Of a DNA stretch of 64,000 nucleotides, positions 40,692 to 50,075 are shown in pieces. This DNA comes from Dysgonamonadaceae bacterium. Lineage in GTDB: Bacteria; Bacteroidota; Bacteroidia; Bacteroidales; Dysgonomonadaceae. Position 1 is the stretch's first letter; the number at the start of each line of letters is the position of its first letter. Made by a program: the position numbers and the translations under genes. Below the pieces are notes generated by a model. It had not been told where the DNA came from, made no database searches, and worked only from the letters and a program-made list of their open reading frames with translations. Location of the stretch: contig JAIRUA010000023.1 of the NCBI GenBank assembly GCA_031254645.1, positions 1 through 64,000 on the forward strand. The letters are read 5' to 3'.

Positions 40692-42338
40692 ATGAAATTT
40701 AAATATACAAAAATATTCTTATCGTGCACGCTTGTAGCTTTGTTGATGCTTGGATCGTGTACTGATTTTTTGACAGAAAAGCCGAAAAGTCAAAAATCCG
40801 AAACGCAGTTTTGGGTGAATGAAACCGATGCAAGAATGGCAATTAATATGCTTTATGCGAGTGGTGTTCCGGCACTGCACGCCAGTACCGGTTGGTCGCC
40901 AAAGGCAACGATGTATGGCGGTCTTTGGTCGGGTTTGTTTGTTGATAAACGCCGAGACAGAAACTTTTCGAATGCAGTTATTGCCGGAACGTTCAATATT
41001 CAAATGTTTGATGCAGAAGCTCAAACAATTTGGGGATATTTCTATCAAGGCATTGCACGTTCAAACGCAGCTATTGTCAATATTCCGAATATGACCGGTG
41101 CATTAACCACAGATCAAATAAATAGTTTCGTGGCACAAGCGAAATTTTTCCGTGCTTATAACTACTTCTATTTGGTAAAAGAGTTCGGCGATGTTCCATA
41201 TATTGACTTTCCTTACACCTCGCCAAATAATATGCACATACCGCGTACTCCTTCGGCAGAAATTTACGGACATATAGAAAAAGATCTGCTTGATGCCATT
41301 ACCGTATTGCCTAACACAGCATTTTACGCCAATGGTGGACGTATTACCAGACCGATGGCGCAAGCCTTGTTGGCGCGCGTTTACTTGCAATGGGCAGGCT
41401 ATCCGGTAAATGGTGGAAATGCGGTTTACGTCAAAGCTGCTGCTATGGCGCAACAAGTAATCAACGGTGGTCAGCACGCACTTATTGACCCTACCGGTAC
41501 GACTGCTGACTTGAACTCGGCATTCAACCGTATTAAGACCGCGAAAGCGGGTACGCCTGGTGCCATCGAAATCATTTATGCGAGAGAATACAACCAAACG
41601 CTCAATCTCGGAAATACTTATTCGGTTCACTCCATTGAAGACCCTGCACGTAACGCTTCGCAAGGTTTTCTCAGACCTGCCGGAGATGTGCAATATCTTG
41701 GGTATCTGCCTGCACCTATGTTAATTAGCAGTTATCATGTTGATGATATTCGTGGAATGGAAAAGCAATTTTTCTTCCGTTATTTAAACTATATTCCACA
41801 AACAGGTGCTAATGCGGGAACAAATCAAGTATTGACTATGGGTGATCTTGGAAACTGGGCGTGGTATGATGAAACGCAAATGAGAAACGGCATAAATGGT
41901 AGCTACGACCAACCAAATATGCGTTACGCAGAAGTATTATTGATTGCAGCAGAAGCGCTTGTACGATCAGGGGGAGATGTGGCAACGGCACAAGGTTATT
42001 TGAATCAAGTGCGTACACGTGCAGGATTGTCTTCAATTACACTTGTCGGCGATGCTTTGGTTCAAGCAATCTTGACGGAGCGTTTACACGAAATGCCATT
42101 AGAATTTAGAGTTTGGGATGATATTCGCCGCACACGTCTTTATCCCGAAGCAGATGGTATAAACTCGGGTACATTGAAATGGACACCGCTTGCGCAAGCA
42201 TCCATTCAAAACAAGCCGGAGGAGGGTGTTGCTACTGTTGGCGTGATTCCTGTATTTTCGCTCTTGTGGCCTATTCCGCTTAGTGAAATGTCTTCTAACC
42301 CTGCTTTGGTAGGTAATCAAAATCCGGGTTGGAATTAA
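40692..42338 (+). CDS. SusD/RagB-family outer-membrane lipoprotein
   Basis: 548 residues. The lipoprotein signal peptide ends in LGSC (Cys23). SusD hallmarks: DFLTEKPKSQ, QFWVNETDARMAINMLY, AKFFRAYNYFYLVKEFGDVPY near 155, and the C-terminal MRYAEVLLIAAEALVRSG, YLNQVRTRAGL and ILTERLHEMPLEFRVWDDIRRT. The surface protein binds ligand and caps the SusC channel. Same operon as susC; a strong terminator follows. Confidence 0.95.
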   Translation: MKFKYTKIFLSCTLVALLMLGSCTDFLTEKPKSQKSETQFWVNETDARMAINMLYASGVPALHASTGWSPKATMYGGLWSGLFVDKRRDRNFSNAVIAGTFNIQMFDAEAQTIWGYFYQGIARSNAAIVNIPNMTGALTTDQINSFVAQAKFFRAYNYFYLVKEFGDVPYIDFPYTSPNNMHIPRTPSAEIYGHIEKDLLDAITVLPNTAFYANGGRITRPMAQALLARVYLQWAGYPVNGGNAVYVKAAAMAQQVINGGQHALIDPTGTTADLNSAFNRIKTAKAGTPGAIEIIYAREYNQTLNLGNTYSVHSIEDPARNASQGFLRPAGDVQYLGYLPAPMLISSYHVDDIRGMEKQFFFRYLNYIPQTGANAGTNQVLTMGDLGNWAWYDETQMRNGINGSYDQPNMRYAEVLLIAAEALVRSGGDVATAQGYLNQVRTRAGLSSITLVGDALVQAILTERLHEMPLEFRVWDDIRRTRLYPEADGINSGTLKWTPLAQASIQNKPEEGVATVGVIPVFSLLWPIPLSEMSSNPALVGNQNPGWN

Positions 42339-42364
42339 AATGTGTAATTTTAGATATATTGAGA

Positions 42365-42394
42365 AAGGGTTGCTCTGTTGGGCAACCCTTTTTT
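42365..42394 (+). terminator. Terminator of susC/susD
   Basis: AAGGGTTGC pairs with GCAACCCTT around an 8-nt loop and runs into six T, 27 bp after the susD stop. Confidence 0.9.
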
Positions 42395-42429
42395 ATTGAA
42401 TTTCAATTATCAAAATTCAATCATCAAAT

Positions 42430-42460
42430 TTTGATAATTAAAAAACAATAATTATATTTG
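42430..42460 (+). promoter_or_regulatory. Full -33/-7 promoter for the AAA ATPase gene
   Basis: TTTG (42430-42433), a 19-bp spacer and TATATTTG (42453-42460). The ATG follows 17 bp later, so the leader is very short. Confidence 0.8.
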
Positions 42461-42477
42461 CAGAAAAATTATCCACA

Positions 42478-43602
42478 ATGAGAAATCCATTTATTGTAAG
42501 TGGCTATGTATCGCCCGATTACTTCTGTGATAGAGAAACAGAGAGCGCCGATTTTATCCGAAAGGTAACAAACGGCAATAATTTAGTATTGATTTCGCCC
42601 CGCAGAATGGGAAAAACGGGATTGATTGAACATTGTTTTCAGCAAAGCCAAATTCAGAAATACTTTTACACGTTCTATATCGATATTTATGCAACGAATA
42701 ATCTCAATGAGTTTGTTTACAAGTTGGGCAAAGAGATTTTTGAACGCTTAAAATCCAAAGGAAAAAAGATTATTGAACAGTTTTTTTCGGTTATTACCTC
42801 GTTGCGCCCTGCTTTTAAACTTGATGAGTTCAGTGGAGCGCCTGTGTTTGATATTGGTATTGGTGAAATTCGTAGTCCCGAATTTACACTTGAAGAAATT
42901 TTCAAATACATTGACCTTGCCGATAAGCCTTGTATTGTGGCAATTGACGAGTTTCAGCAAATTGCGAAATATCCCGAAAAAAATATCGAAGCAACACTTC
43001 GGACGCACATTCAACACTGTAAAAATGCGACATTTGTATTTGCCGGAAGCCAGCGGCATATTTTGCAAAATATTTTCTTCTCATCCTCGCGTCCTTTCTA
43101 TCAAAGCACTGCGCTGCTTACGCTTGATGTGATTGATGAAGAAACTTATACAACATTTGCAAGGCGACTTTTCGAACAGGGAAAAAAGCTAATCTCCATA
43201 GAATTAATAAGGAAAGCATATTTGCTTTTTGAGGGGCATACTTGGTATGTGCAAGCGATTTATAATGAGTTGTTTTCGCTGTTGAACGAGGGAGAGGAAT
43301 GTACGGAGGAGCAATTTTGGGAAGCCATCAATAGTCGAATTTTTTCGTATGATAATTTGTTTGCAAACACACTAAATCTGTTGTCCGAGCGACAAAGGGA
43401 ATTGCTTTATGCCATTGCGCAAGAGGGAAAAGCACAAAAAATAACTTCGGGTGCGTTTATCAAAAAACACGGTTTACACTCGTCGGGATCGGTACAAACA
43501 AGTGCTTCTCAACTTCTTGATAAAGAGATTATCACGCAAGAGAATAATATTTACTTTGTTTACGATCGTTTTTTCGGGCTTTGGCTAAACCGGGTGTTTT
43601 AA
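42478..43602 (+). CDS. AAA+ ATPase of the archaeal-type/ORC-like group
   Basis: 374 residues. The P-loop SPRRMGKTGL is at residues 40-49 and Walker B CIVAIDEFQQI near 148; VFAGSQRHIL with a sensor-like Arg follows, then a C-terminal winged-helix-like region (LLSERQRELLYAIAQEGKAQKITSGAFIKKHGL). This type is frequent and scattered in Bacteroidota and archaea, often in multiple copies; the role is unknown (DNA binding or partner control suspected). Stand-alone with its own strong promoter, unrelated to susCD. Confidence 0.82.
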   Translation: MRNPFIVSGYVSPDYFCDRETESADFIRKVTNGNNLVLISPRRMGKTGLIEHCFQQSQIQKYFYTFYIDIYATNNLNEFVYKLGKEIFERLKSKGKKIIEQFFSVITSLRPAFKLDEFSGAPVFDIGIGEIRSPEFTLEEIFKYIDLADKPCIVAIDEFQQIAKYPEKNIEATLRTHIQHCKNATFVFAGSQRHILQNIFFSSSRPFYQSTALLTLDVIDEETYTTFARRLFEQGKKLISIELIRKAYLLFEGHTWYVQAIYNELFSLLNEGEECTEEQFWEAINSRIFSYDNLFANTLNLLSERQRELLYAIAQEGKAQKITSGAFIKKHGLHSSGSVQTSASQLLDKEIITQENNIYFVYDRFFGLWLNRVF

Positions 43603-43610
43603 CCCCTTTC

Positions 43611-44819
43611 TCAACACCCCGGCAAAAACAACCCAATATCCGCCACAGGCAAATTATATAAATTTGCCACGTAAGAATTAACCATTCGTCCCGAATACAT
43701 ATAGAACCCGCCTGAAAATCCACGATCGAATCGAGCAAAATGTTCTACACTGCCAATATCGCTCATTGACGAAAACATTGCTGCGAAGATATTACTTAGT
43801 GCAATAGAGGCAGTGCGTGCCACACGCGAACTAAGACTCAGTTCGCAAAAATGCAGTACACCAAATTTTTCAAAAATCGCGGGATGACCGGGTAAACAAG
43901 CTTCCATTGTGGTTTCAAAACAACCGCCTTGCGTCATTTGCAGGTCGATAATGAGTGCACCTTTTTTCATTTCGCGAATAAGGTCGGTAGAAATTCGGAA
44001 ATAGTGTGTTTTGTTGATATATTGCATTGCACCAATAACCACATCAGCTGATCGAAAGACGTTTTGCAGTACATTTGGTTGAAGCGTGGAAGTGAAAATA
44101 GGGTTTCTTAAATCGCTACGAAGGGTGCGCAACTTCAGTACGTCGTTGTCGAATATTTTTACTGTTGCGCCCAATGCCGACGCGGCTTTGGTAGCCATTG
44201 TTCCGGCTACGCTTGCGCCCAAAATCACGATTTCGATTGGCGAAACTCCCGGAATGCCGCCCAATAAAATGCCTTTTCCGCCGTGCGCATTGCTCAGTAA
44301 TTCGGCGGCAAGCGTGATGGAAGACGCACCTTCGATTTCGGAAATAACGGTTACGAATGGCGATGTGCCTGTGTTGTCGGAAATAAGTTCATACGCTAAT
44401 GCGTTGATGCGCTTTTCAGACATTAATTCCAATAACGGACCGGACATTTTTTGTAATTGAAGAAACGAAAAAATCGTTGTTCGTGGGCGCATCATTTGCA
44501 CTTCTTTTATAGTAGGTGGTGTAATTTTCAGTATTAAATCGGCTTGAAAAACCGCTGACGGCGTTTCTACAATTTCCGCACCCGATTCGGCATAATAACG
44601 GTCGGAATAATTGATAGCAAGCCCTGCGCCCGATTCCAATAACACACGATAACCCATTTGCACTAACAACGATACTGTTTCGGGTGTAAGTGCCAATCGT
44701 TTCTCAACGGTTTGATTCTCTTTAGGAATACCAATTACCAAAGAGACGTTTCGCTGTTCTACTTTTTGTAATAGTTCGCGAACAACAAATAAGGTTTTGT
44801 TTTGAGATTTGTATATCAT
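43611..44819 (-). CDS. ald: Alanine dehydrogenase
   Basis: 402 residues. Interconverts alanine and pyruvate plus ammonia with NAD. The N-terminal domain has IGIPKENQTVEKRLALTPETV (substrate-binding Arg and Lys). The Rossmann motif is VILGASVAGTMATKAASALGATVKIFDND near residue 205. PNT alpha-subunit homology is the main alternative, but no pntB is present. Start overlaps the aroK stop by 4 bp (ATGA), so the two are co-translated. The usual glycines of the NAD motif are partly replaced (GASVAG). Confidence 0.8.
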   Translation of the reverse strand: MIYKSQNKTLFVVRELLQKVEQRNVSLVIGIPKENQTVEKRLALTPETVSLLVQMGYRVLLESGAGLAINYSDRYYAESGAEIVETPSAVFQADLILKITPPTIKEVQMMRPRTTIFSFLQLQKMSGPLLELMSEKRINALAYELISDNTGTSPFVTVISEIEGASSITLAAELLSNAHGGKGILLGGIPGVSPIEIVILGASVAGTMATKAASALGATVKIFDNDVLKLRTLRSDLRNPIFTSTLQPNVLQNVFRSADVVIGAMQYINKTHYFRISTDLIREMKKGALIIDLQMTQGGCFETTMEACLPGHPAIFEKFGVLHFCELSLSSRVARTASIALSNIFAAMFSSMSDIGSVEHFARFDRGFSGGFYMYSGRMVNSYVANLYNLPVADIGLFLPGC

Positions 44820-45337
44820 AATAATTTCTCTATCGCTTCTACCGTCAAATATATTTCCTCTTTCGACGGCATTTGATTGGCGTGATAAATAATATTTGCT
44901 TTTTTATAATAACGCTCTCTATCTGCCAAATGTTTAGCAATGAATGGAATTAATTCTTCTCTTGATTTGCCGGCAATGAGCGGACGAACACTTTTCGATG
45001 CCAGCAAACGGTCGGCAAGCACTTTGGGCGAGACTTCGATATAAATGGTTGTTCCTGTTTGATTCATCATTTCCATATTATCGAAAAAACACGGTGCGCC
45101 ACCACCTGTGGAAATAATAATATTCTCAAAACCAGAAACCTCTCGCAATGCTTGGTGTTCAATTCTTCTAAATTCAGCTTCTCCTTTTTCTGCAAAAAGT
45201 TCGGAAACAGTTTTGTGATACTGGCTTTGAATGTGTGCGTCTAAGTCAACAAATGTGAGAGAAAGAGATTTTGCCAACTCCTTTCCCACAGTTGTTTTGC
45301 CTGCGCCCATATAGCCAATTATAAATATTCGTTTCAT
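44816..45337 (-). CDS. aroK: Shikimate kinase
   Basis: 173 residues. Phosphorylates shikimate at O3 for chorismate synthesis. P-loop GYMGAGKTT at residues 8-16; shikimate-binding DLDAHIQ (Asp) and FRRIEHQAL (Arg); STGGGAPCF near 77; lid region SVRPLIAGKSREEL near 115. Length and start are standard. Forms an operon with ald downstream. Confidence 0.94.
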   Translation of the reverse strand: MKRIFIIGYMGAGKTTVGKELAKSLSLTFVDLDAHIQSQYHKTVSELFAEKGEAEFRRIEHQALREVSGFENIIISTGGGAPCFFDNMEMMNQTGTTIYIEVSPKVLADRLLASKSVRPLIAGKSREELIPFIAKHLADRERYYKKANIIYHANQMPSKEEIYLTVEAIEKLL

Positions 45338-45345
45338 TTTTCCTG

Positions 45346-45390
45346 TTCAAAAGTTCAAGAGTTCAAAGATTAAAGACTTGAACTTTTGAA
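45346..45390. repeat. Heptad inverted repeat, TTCAAAG family, copy 1
   Basis: Perfect 14-bp arms (TTCAAAAGTTCAAG and complement) at 45346-45359 and 45377-45390, embedded in further TTCAAAG/TTTAAAG units up to 45410. It fills the gap between aroK and cls. Confidence 0.75.
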
Positions 45391-45407
45391 TCTTTAAATC
45401 TTTGAAT

Positions 45408-46820
45408 TTATAAAAGTGGTGCGAATAAACGCATTAATGATTCAAAAAATCGATTCAACAATGGACGCTTCAACCATTCCTTCAACGATACTTTATCGGA
45501 ATATCGTTGATCTTCAATAAAAATATCTTTAGCATTTTCTGCTACGCTATTACTATAAACGAACGCTTCCACCTCGAAATTATGCTCGAAACTGCGTGCA
45601 TCGAAATTTGCTGAGCCCAACAATGTCAGCGAATCGTCGAAAACCATCAGTTTAGAATGCATAAAACCTTTTCGATAGAAATAAATTTTTACGCCCGATT
45701 GCAACATCTGCTTCACATACGAACGTGCGGCAGCGTGCACAAACGACATATCCGAATTTTTTGACGTCATCACCCGCACATCAACACCACGAGCGGCAGC
45801 TGTTTGTAGTGCTTCAATCATATTTTCGGGCGGCAGAAAATAGGGCGTTTGAATAAAAATAGATTTATGAGCATCGTACATTGCTTGCAAAATGCCGTGT
45901 GCAATTTCTCGTTCTTCTTTCAACGGTCCGCTATTGACGGCTTGGATAGTAATATCGCCGAATTTCGGCAGTACAGGGAAATATCGTCGAGAAGTGATAA
46001 GTGTCTGTGTTACAAAGTGCCAATCAATAAAAAAGATAGATTGCAATCCCTGTACGCCTTTTCCTTCAATACGTGCATGCGTATCGCGCCAAATGCCCCA
46101 TGAAAATCCTTCTATATATCTGTCGGCGATGTTCATTCCGCCGATGTAGCCGATTTTTCCGTCTATTATGATGAGTTTTCGGTGATTACGATAGTTTATT
46201 CGCGCCAAAACATTCCATTTGAATTTCAAAAACGGCTCACATTCGATGCCCGCCTTTCGCATCTCTTCAAAAAAGGATTTTTTTGTTCTTCTCGACCCGA
46301 AACCGTCATAAATTAAGCGCACTTCAACGCCTTGAAGTGATTTTCGAATTAGCGCATCTTTCAATTTATTACTGATCTTGTCATCGTCAATAATGTAGTA
46401 ATCAATATGAATATGATGTTCTGCCTGTTCGATATCCGAAAAAAGATGATCGAATTTTTCACTTGCGTGGGTAAAAATTTTCACATCATTTCCGCCCAAT
46501 AACGGCGTACAGTCGAGATTTTTCAACAGGTGAATAAGACTTGCGTGTTGTCGCGGATAGGCAAACTCTTCCATTGTGCCGATTTCGTCTAGCGGACGTT
46601 TTTTGAGCTTGCTGTAAAATCGTTTGGAAAGAGTATATTTTTTTGTAATTTCTTGTCCGAAAAGAACATACCAAATCAATCCGATAATGGGCAAAAAGAC
46701 AATAATCAATACCCACGAAACGGTTTTTACGGGATTTTTGTTTTCCGATATGACGATTGCCGCTACACTTAAAACAGTGATAACGTAAATGATTTGAAGT
46801 ATGTCGAAAACAAGATTCAT
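45408..46820 (-). CDS. cls: Cardiolipin synthase
   Basis: 470 residues. Two N-terminal transmembrane helices (1-24 and 33-55) anchor it to the inner membrane. Two PLD/HKD motifs: His213-Lys215-Asp220 (HRKLIIIDG) and His388-Lys390-Asp395 (HSKLMVFDD), each followed by GxIGGMN or GSANFD. Condenses two phosphatidylglycerols to cardiolipin and glycerol. Flanked on both sides by inverted repeats, so transcription relative to neighbours is uncertain. Confidence 0.93.
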   Translation of the reverse strand: MNLVFDILQIIYVITVLSVAAIVISENKNPVKTVSWVLIIVFLPIIGLIWYVLFGQEITKKYTLSKRFYSKLKKRPLDEIGTMEEFAYPRQHASLIHLLKNLDCTPLLGGNDVKIFTHASEKFDHLFSDIEQAEHHIHIDYYIIDDDKISNKLKDALIRKSLQGVEVRLIYDGFGSRRTKKSFFEEMRKAGIECEPFLKFKWNVLARINYRNHRKLIIIDGKIGYIGGMNIADRYIEGFSWGIWRDTHARIEGKGVQGLQSIFFIDWHFVTQTLITSRRYFPVLPKFGDITIQAVNSGPLKEEREIAHGILQAMYDAHKSIFIQTPYFLPPENMIEALQTAAARGVDVRVMTSKNSDMSFVHAAARSYVKQMLQSGVKIYFYRKGFMHSKLMVFDDSLTLLGSANFDARSFEHNFEVEAFVYSNSVAENAKDIFIEDQRYSDKVSLKEWLKRPLLNRFFESLMRLFAPLL

Positions 46821-46873
46821 ATTTTAGATTTGCGATTTTGGTTGCTGAGCGAAGTCGAGGCGTAATCTAAAAT
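46821..46873. repeat. Inverted repeat, ATTTTAG type
   Basis: 10-bp arms ATTTTAGATT (46821-46830) and AATCTAAAAT (46864-46873), with GATTTT units and a GC-rich loop GCTGAGCGAAGTCGAGGCG. It lies between cls and rsgA and resembles the heptad repeats elsewhere, though shorter. Confidence 0.55.
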
Positions 46874-46879
46874 CGTTAA

Positions 46880-47806
46880 TTATCTATACTTTTCATCATC
46901 TTTTGCATCCTCCAAAATGTTCAGATAAGAATGATAGCGGCTTTGGCTGATGTAATGATTCTCAACGGCTTTCAACACAGCGCAATCCGGCTCATTGAGA
47001 TGCAAACAATTATGAAATTTGCAACCGGACGCAAAGCGAAATATTTCGGGAAAATAATGATATATCTCGCTCTGTGCCATATCAATAGTGCCGAATCCTT
47101 TGATGCCGGGCGTGTCGATAATGAAACCGCCGTCGTTTAATTCAATCATTTCGGAAAACGTGGTGGTGTGCATTCCTTTGTTGTGATAACCGGAAATCTC
47201 GCCCACTTTTTGTAATGAATTTCCTTGCAGGACGTTCACCAAACTCGATTTTCCCACGCCCGAATGTCCGGCAAGCAACGTTATTTTCCCGCGAATCAAT
47301 TCTTTGATTTTATCGATACCTTTTCCTTCGATGACAGATATTTTCAGACACGCATATCCGATATTTTCGTAGAGATTGATAAGTGCATTAATGTACTCCA
47401 AATCGTCTTCATTGTAAAGGTCTATTTTATTGAAAACCAAACAAACAGGAACACGATACGCTTCGGCAGTAACCAAAAAACGGTCGATAAAAACGGTTGT
47501 TGTTTCCGGAAAACGAACGGTAATGCACAACAACGCCAAATCGATATTTGCCGCCAAAATGTGCGAACGTTTCGACAGATTCGATGCTTTACGCACAATG
47601 TAATTCCGGCGGTTGTCAATGGCGGTAATAAACGCCGCATCGTCAGCATTCGTATCAATCGTAACCCTGTCGCCAATCACTACCGGACTAGTACTGCGAA
47701 TGCCTTTCAGGCGAAAATTTCCTTTTGCCTTGCAAAGAATATCTTTCCCCTCAATTGTGCGAACAAGATAGGAATTTCCGGTATTTTTGATGACGAAACC
47801 TTGCAT
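46880..47806 (-). CDS. rsgA: Ribosome small-subunit-dependent GTPase A
   Basis: 308 residues. Helps late maturation of the 30S subunit. OB-fold N-terminus, then a circularly permuted GTPase: NKID (G4) at about residue 125, [12 protein letters not shown] (G1), HTTTF (G2) and DTPGIKGFG (G3). The zinc-binding tail is in [14 protein letters not shown]. Order of motifs G4-G1-G3 is diagnostic. A heptad repeat lies just upstream. Confidence 0.95.
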   Translation of the reverse strand: MQGFVIKNTGNSYLVRTIEGKDILCKAKGNFRLKGIRSTSPVVIGDRVTIDTNADDAAFITAIDNRRNYIVRKASNLSKRSHILAANIDLALLCITVRFPETTTVFIDRFLVTAEAYRVPVCLVFNKIDLYNEDDLEYINALINLYENIGYACLKISVIEGKGIDKIKELIRGKITLLAGHSGVGKSSLVNVLQGNSLQKVGEISGYHNKGMHTTTFSEMIELNDGGFIIDTPGIKGFGTIDMAQSEIYHYFPEIFRFASGCKFHNCLHLNEPDCAVLKAVENHYISQSRYHSYLNILEDAKDDEKYR

Positions 47807-47818
47807 TTTGCTGTTGAT

Positions 47819-47909
47819 TTGTTGATTTGCTTATTTGTTGATTTGTTTTCGCCTGAGTAATCAACCGTCAGGAACAAATAAACGAATCAACAAATAAGCA
47901 AATCAACAA
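47819..47909. repeat. Heptad inverted repeat, TTTATTTG family, copy 2
   Basis: Perfect 25-bp arms at 47819-47843 and 47885-47909 made of TTGATTTG/CTTATTTG units; one mismatch later four more pairs follow. The loop shares TTTCGCC and CCGTCAGGAACAAAT with the copy at 3165. It fills the gap between frr and rsgA (both minus strand). Confidence 0.9.
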
Positions 47910-47913
47910 GTTA

Positions 47914-48471
47914 TTATACAGTGAGTATTTCTTTCTCTTTCAACACAAACAATTCATCAACTTTTTTAATATATTTGTCGTGAATTTTTTGCAAATCAGC
48001 TTCGAGGTCTTTTCCCATATCTTCAGGCATTCCGTTTTTGACCGCCTTTTTGGCTTCGTCAATTCCTTCGCGGCGCGCATTACGGATGCTCACTTTTGCA
48101 TCTTCCGCCTCTTGTTTGGTTTGCTTAACCAATTGTTTACGACGCTCTTCTGTTAATGGCGGAATACCCAAGCGAATTACTTCGCCGTTGTTTTCGGGCG
48201 TGATACCTACGTCGGAATCCATAATGGCTTTTTCCACCACTTTCAACATTGATTTTTCCCACGGTTGTATCATAATTGTTTTCGCATCGGGTACGGTAAC
48301 GGTTGCCACGCTCGAAAGCGGTGACATTGTTCCGTAATAATCCACACGAACGCCGTCAAGAATTTTCGCATTAGCACGTCCTGCGCGAATACGCGAGAAG
48401 GTTTCTTCGAGAAACTCGAGGGTCATTTGCATTTTCTCCTCGGCATCTTTTTTGATTGCTGTTGTATCCAT
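47914..48471 (-). CDS. frr: Ribosome recycling factor
   Basis: 185 residues from ATG 48469-48471 ([15 protein letters not shown]), the normal length; a longer reading to 48591 would start upstream of the promoter. RRF splits post-termination ribosomes with EF-G. Signature: [63 protein letters not shown] and the C-terminal helix [19 protein letters not shown]. Confidence 0.96.
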   Translation of the reverse strand: MDTTAIKKDAEEKMQMTLEFLEETFSRIRAGRANAKILDGVRVDYYGTMSPLSSVATVTVPDAKTIMIQPWEKSMLKVVEKAIMDSDVGITPENNGEVIRLGIPPLTEERRKQLVKQTKQEAEDAKVSIRNARREGIDEAKKAVKNGMPEDMGKDLEADLQKIHDKYIKKVDELFVLKEKEILTV

Positions 48472-48497
48472 CTTTTTTTGATTTTGATATTTGAGAG

Positions 48498-48505
48498 CAA
48501 AAATA
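48498..48505 (-). promoter_or_regulatory. -7 promoter element for frr
   Basis: TATTTTTG on the minus strand, 27 bp before the ATG at 48471. Confidence 0.5.
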
Positions 48506-48631
48506 GTGAAAATTTTCATTACTTGAATGTTTGCAGGGAAATAAAAGCGATTGTTTTTTACTCTTCGATGAAATACTTCTCTCTTTTCCAAAAATCACAG
48601 CCAAAACAATCTTTCATATCAATTTATTACT

Positions 48632-48639
48632 TACCTTTG
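48632..48639 (+). promoter_or_regulatory. -7 promoter element for gdhA
   Basis: TACCTTTG, 34 bp before the gdhA ATG. Confidence 0.55.
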
Positions 48640-48672
48640 TCTTACAGATTCATATAAAAACCCTATTACAGT

Positions 48673-50010
48673 ATGAAAGTTAATGACATAATGACACAAC
48701 TTGAAGCCAAACATCCCGGCGAAGCAGAATTTTTGCAAGCCGTGAAAGAAGTTTTGGTTTCTATAGAAGAAATTTATAACCAACATCCGGAATTTGAAAA
48801 AGCCGCTATTGTTGAGCGAATCGTAGAGCCGGACAGAGTATTTACGTTTCGTGTACCTTGGGTAGATGACAAAGGGCAAGTGCACGTGAACATCGGTTGG
48901 CGAGTGCAATTCAACGGTGCAATAGGACCGTACAAAGGTGGAATTCGTTTCCATCCATCGGTTACACTTTCTTCGTTGAAATTTTTGGGCTTTGAACAAA
49001 CATTCAAAAATGCCCTCACCACTTTGCCGATGGGTGGTGGAAAAGGCGGTTCGGATTTTTCACCAAAAGGACGCAGTGAAGGCGAAATGATGCGTTTTTG
49101 CCAAGCGTTTGTAACCGAATTGTGGCAAAATCTGGGTCCCGATACCGATGTGCCTGCAGGCGATATTGGCGTTGGCGCTCGTGAAGTAGGCTATATGTAT
49201 GGAATGTACAAAAAGTTGGCGCGCGAACACACCGGCACGTTTACCGGAAAAGGACAATCGTTTGGTGGCTCGCGTCTTCGTCCCGAAGCAACCGGTTTTG
49301 GTGCGTTGTATTTCGTACACAAAATGTGCGAAGCGCACAATATCGACCTAAAAGGGAAAACCGTTGCCGTTTCCGGTTTTGGAAACGTGGCGTGGGGTGC
49401 AGCGATGAAAGCGACCGAATTGGGTGCAAAAGTTGTTGCTATTTCGGGTCCCGACGGATATATTTATGACGAAGATGGCATCAGTACATCCGATAAATTT
49501 AACTATATGCTCGAGCTTCGTAATTCGGGTAATGATATAGTGGCACCATACGCCGAAGAATATCCGAATGCGAAATTTTTCCCCAACAAAAAACCTTGGG
49601 AATGTAAAGTGGATATTGCTTTACCTTGCGCTATTCAAAATGAACTTAATCTTGAAGATGCCAAAAAGTTGAAAGAGAATGGTGTACTCATCGTTGGCGA
49701 AGTATCTAATATGGGTTGTACGGCGGAAGCAGTTGATTTTTTCCTTGAAGAAAAAATGCTTTTCGGACCGGGCAAAGCCGTAAATGCAGGTGGCGTAGCT
49801 TGTTCGGGATTGGAAATGACACAAAACGCAATGCACCTTTCGTGGTCAAATAGAGAAGTGGATAAATGGCTGCATCAGATTATGAATGATATTCACAATC
49901 AATGTGTTGCGCACGGAAAAGAAAACGGATATATCAATTATGTAAAAGGTGCAAATATTGCCGGTTTTATGAAAGTGGCTGATGCGATGATGGCGCAAGG
50001 GGTGGTTTGA
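48673..50010 (+). CDS. gdhA: NADP-type glutamate dehydrogenase
   Basis: 445 residues, the small hexameric class. Makes glutamate from 2-oxoglutarate and ammonia, a main ammonia-assimilation route in Bacteroidales. Substrate pocket: GGIRFHPSV, LPMGGGKGGSDF (catalytic Lys), PAGDIGVGAREVGYMYG; Rossmann motif VAVSGFGNVAWGA near residue 233; NAGGVACSGLEMTQN near the C-terminus. NADP rather than NAD preference is inferred from overall similarity to the E. coli-type enzyme. Confidence 0.93.
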   Translation: MKVNDIMTQLEAKHPGEAEFLQAVKEVLVSIEEIYNQHPEFEKAAIVERIVEPDRVFTFRVPWVDDKGQVHVNIGWRVQFNGAIGPYKGGIRFHPSVTLSSLKFLGFEQTFKNALTTLPMGGGKGGSDFSPKGRSEGEMMRFCQAFVTELWQNLGPDTDVPAGDIGVGAREVGYMYGMYKKLAREHTGTFTGKGQSFGGSRLRPEATGFGALYFVHKMCEAHNIDLKGKTVAVSGFGNVAWGAAMKATELGAKVVAISGPDGYIYDEDGISTSDKFNYMLELRNSGNDIVAPYAEEYPNAKFFPNKKPWECKVDIALPCAIQNELNLEDAKKLKENGVLIVGEVSNMGCTAEAVDFFLEEKMLFGPGKAVNAGGVACSGLEMTQNAMHLSWSNREVDKWLHQIMNDIHNQCVAHGKENGYINYVKGANIAGFMKVADAMMAQGVV

Positions 50011-50032
50011 TTGCGAATTGCAAATTACGATT

Positions 50033-50060
50033 GTAGAGACGTAGGGTGCTACGTCTCTAC
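50033..50060. repeat. GTAGAGACGTAG palindrome
   Basis: 12-bp arms GTAGAGACGTAG (50033-50044) and CTACGTCTCTAC (50049-50060) with a 4-nt loop; an incomplete version is at 9867-9890. This type (GTAGAGACG...CGTCTCTAC) occurs widely in unrelated bacteria as a REP-like element; here it may also serve as terminator between gdhA and the convergent gene. Confidence 0.7.
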
Positions 50061-50075
50061 TTGTATATGAACATT

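Noticed and set aside
42478-43602. AAA ATPase as part of the susC/susD operon
   Set aside because: A strong terminator (42365-42394) and an independent consensus promoter (42430-42460) separate them.
48472-48591. 40-codon N-terminal extension of ribosome recycling factor
   Set aside because: It lies upstream of and across the -7 element, and RRF is normally about 185 residues, as obtained from the ATG at 48471.
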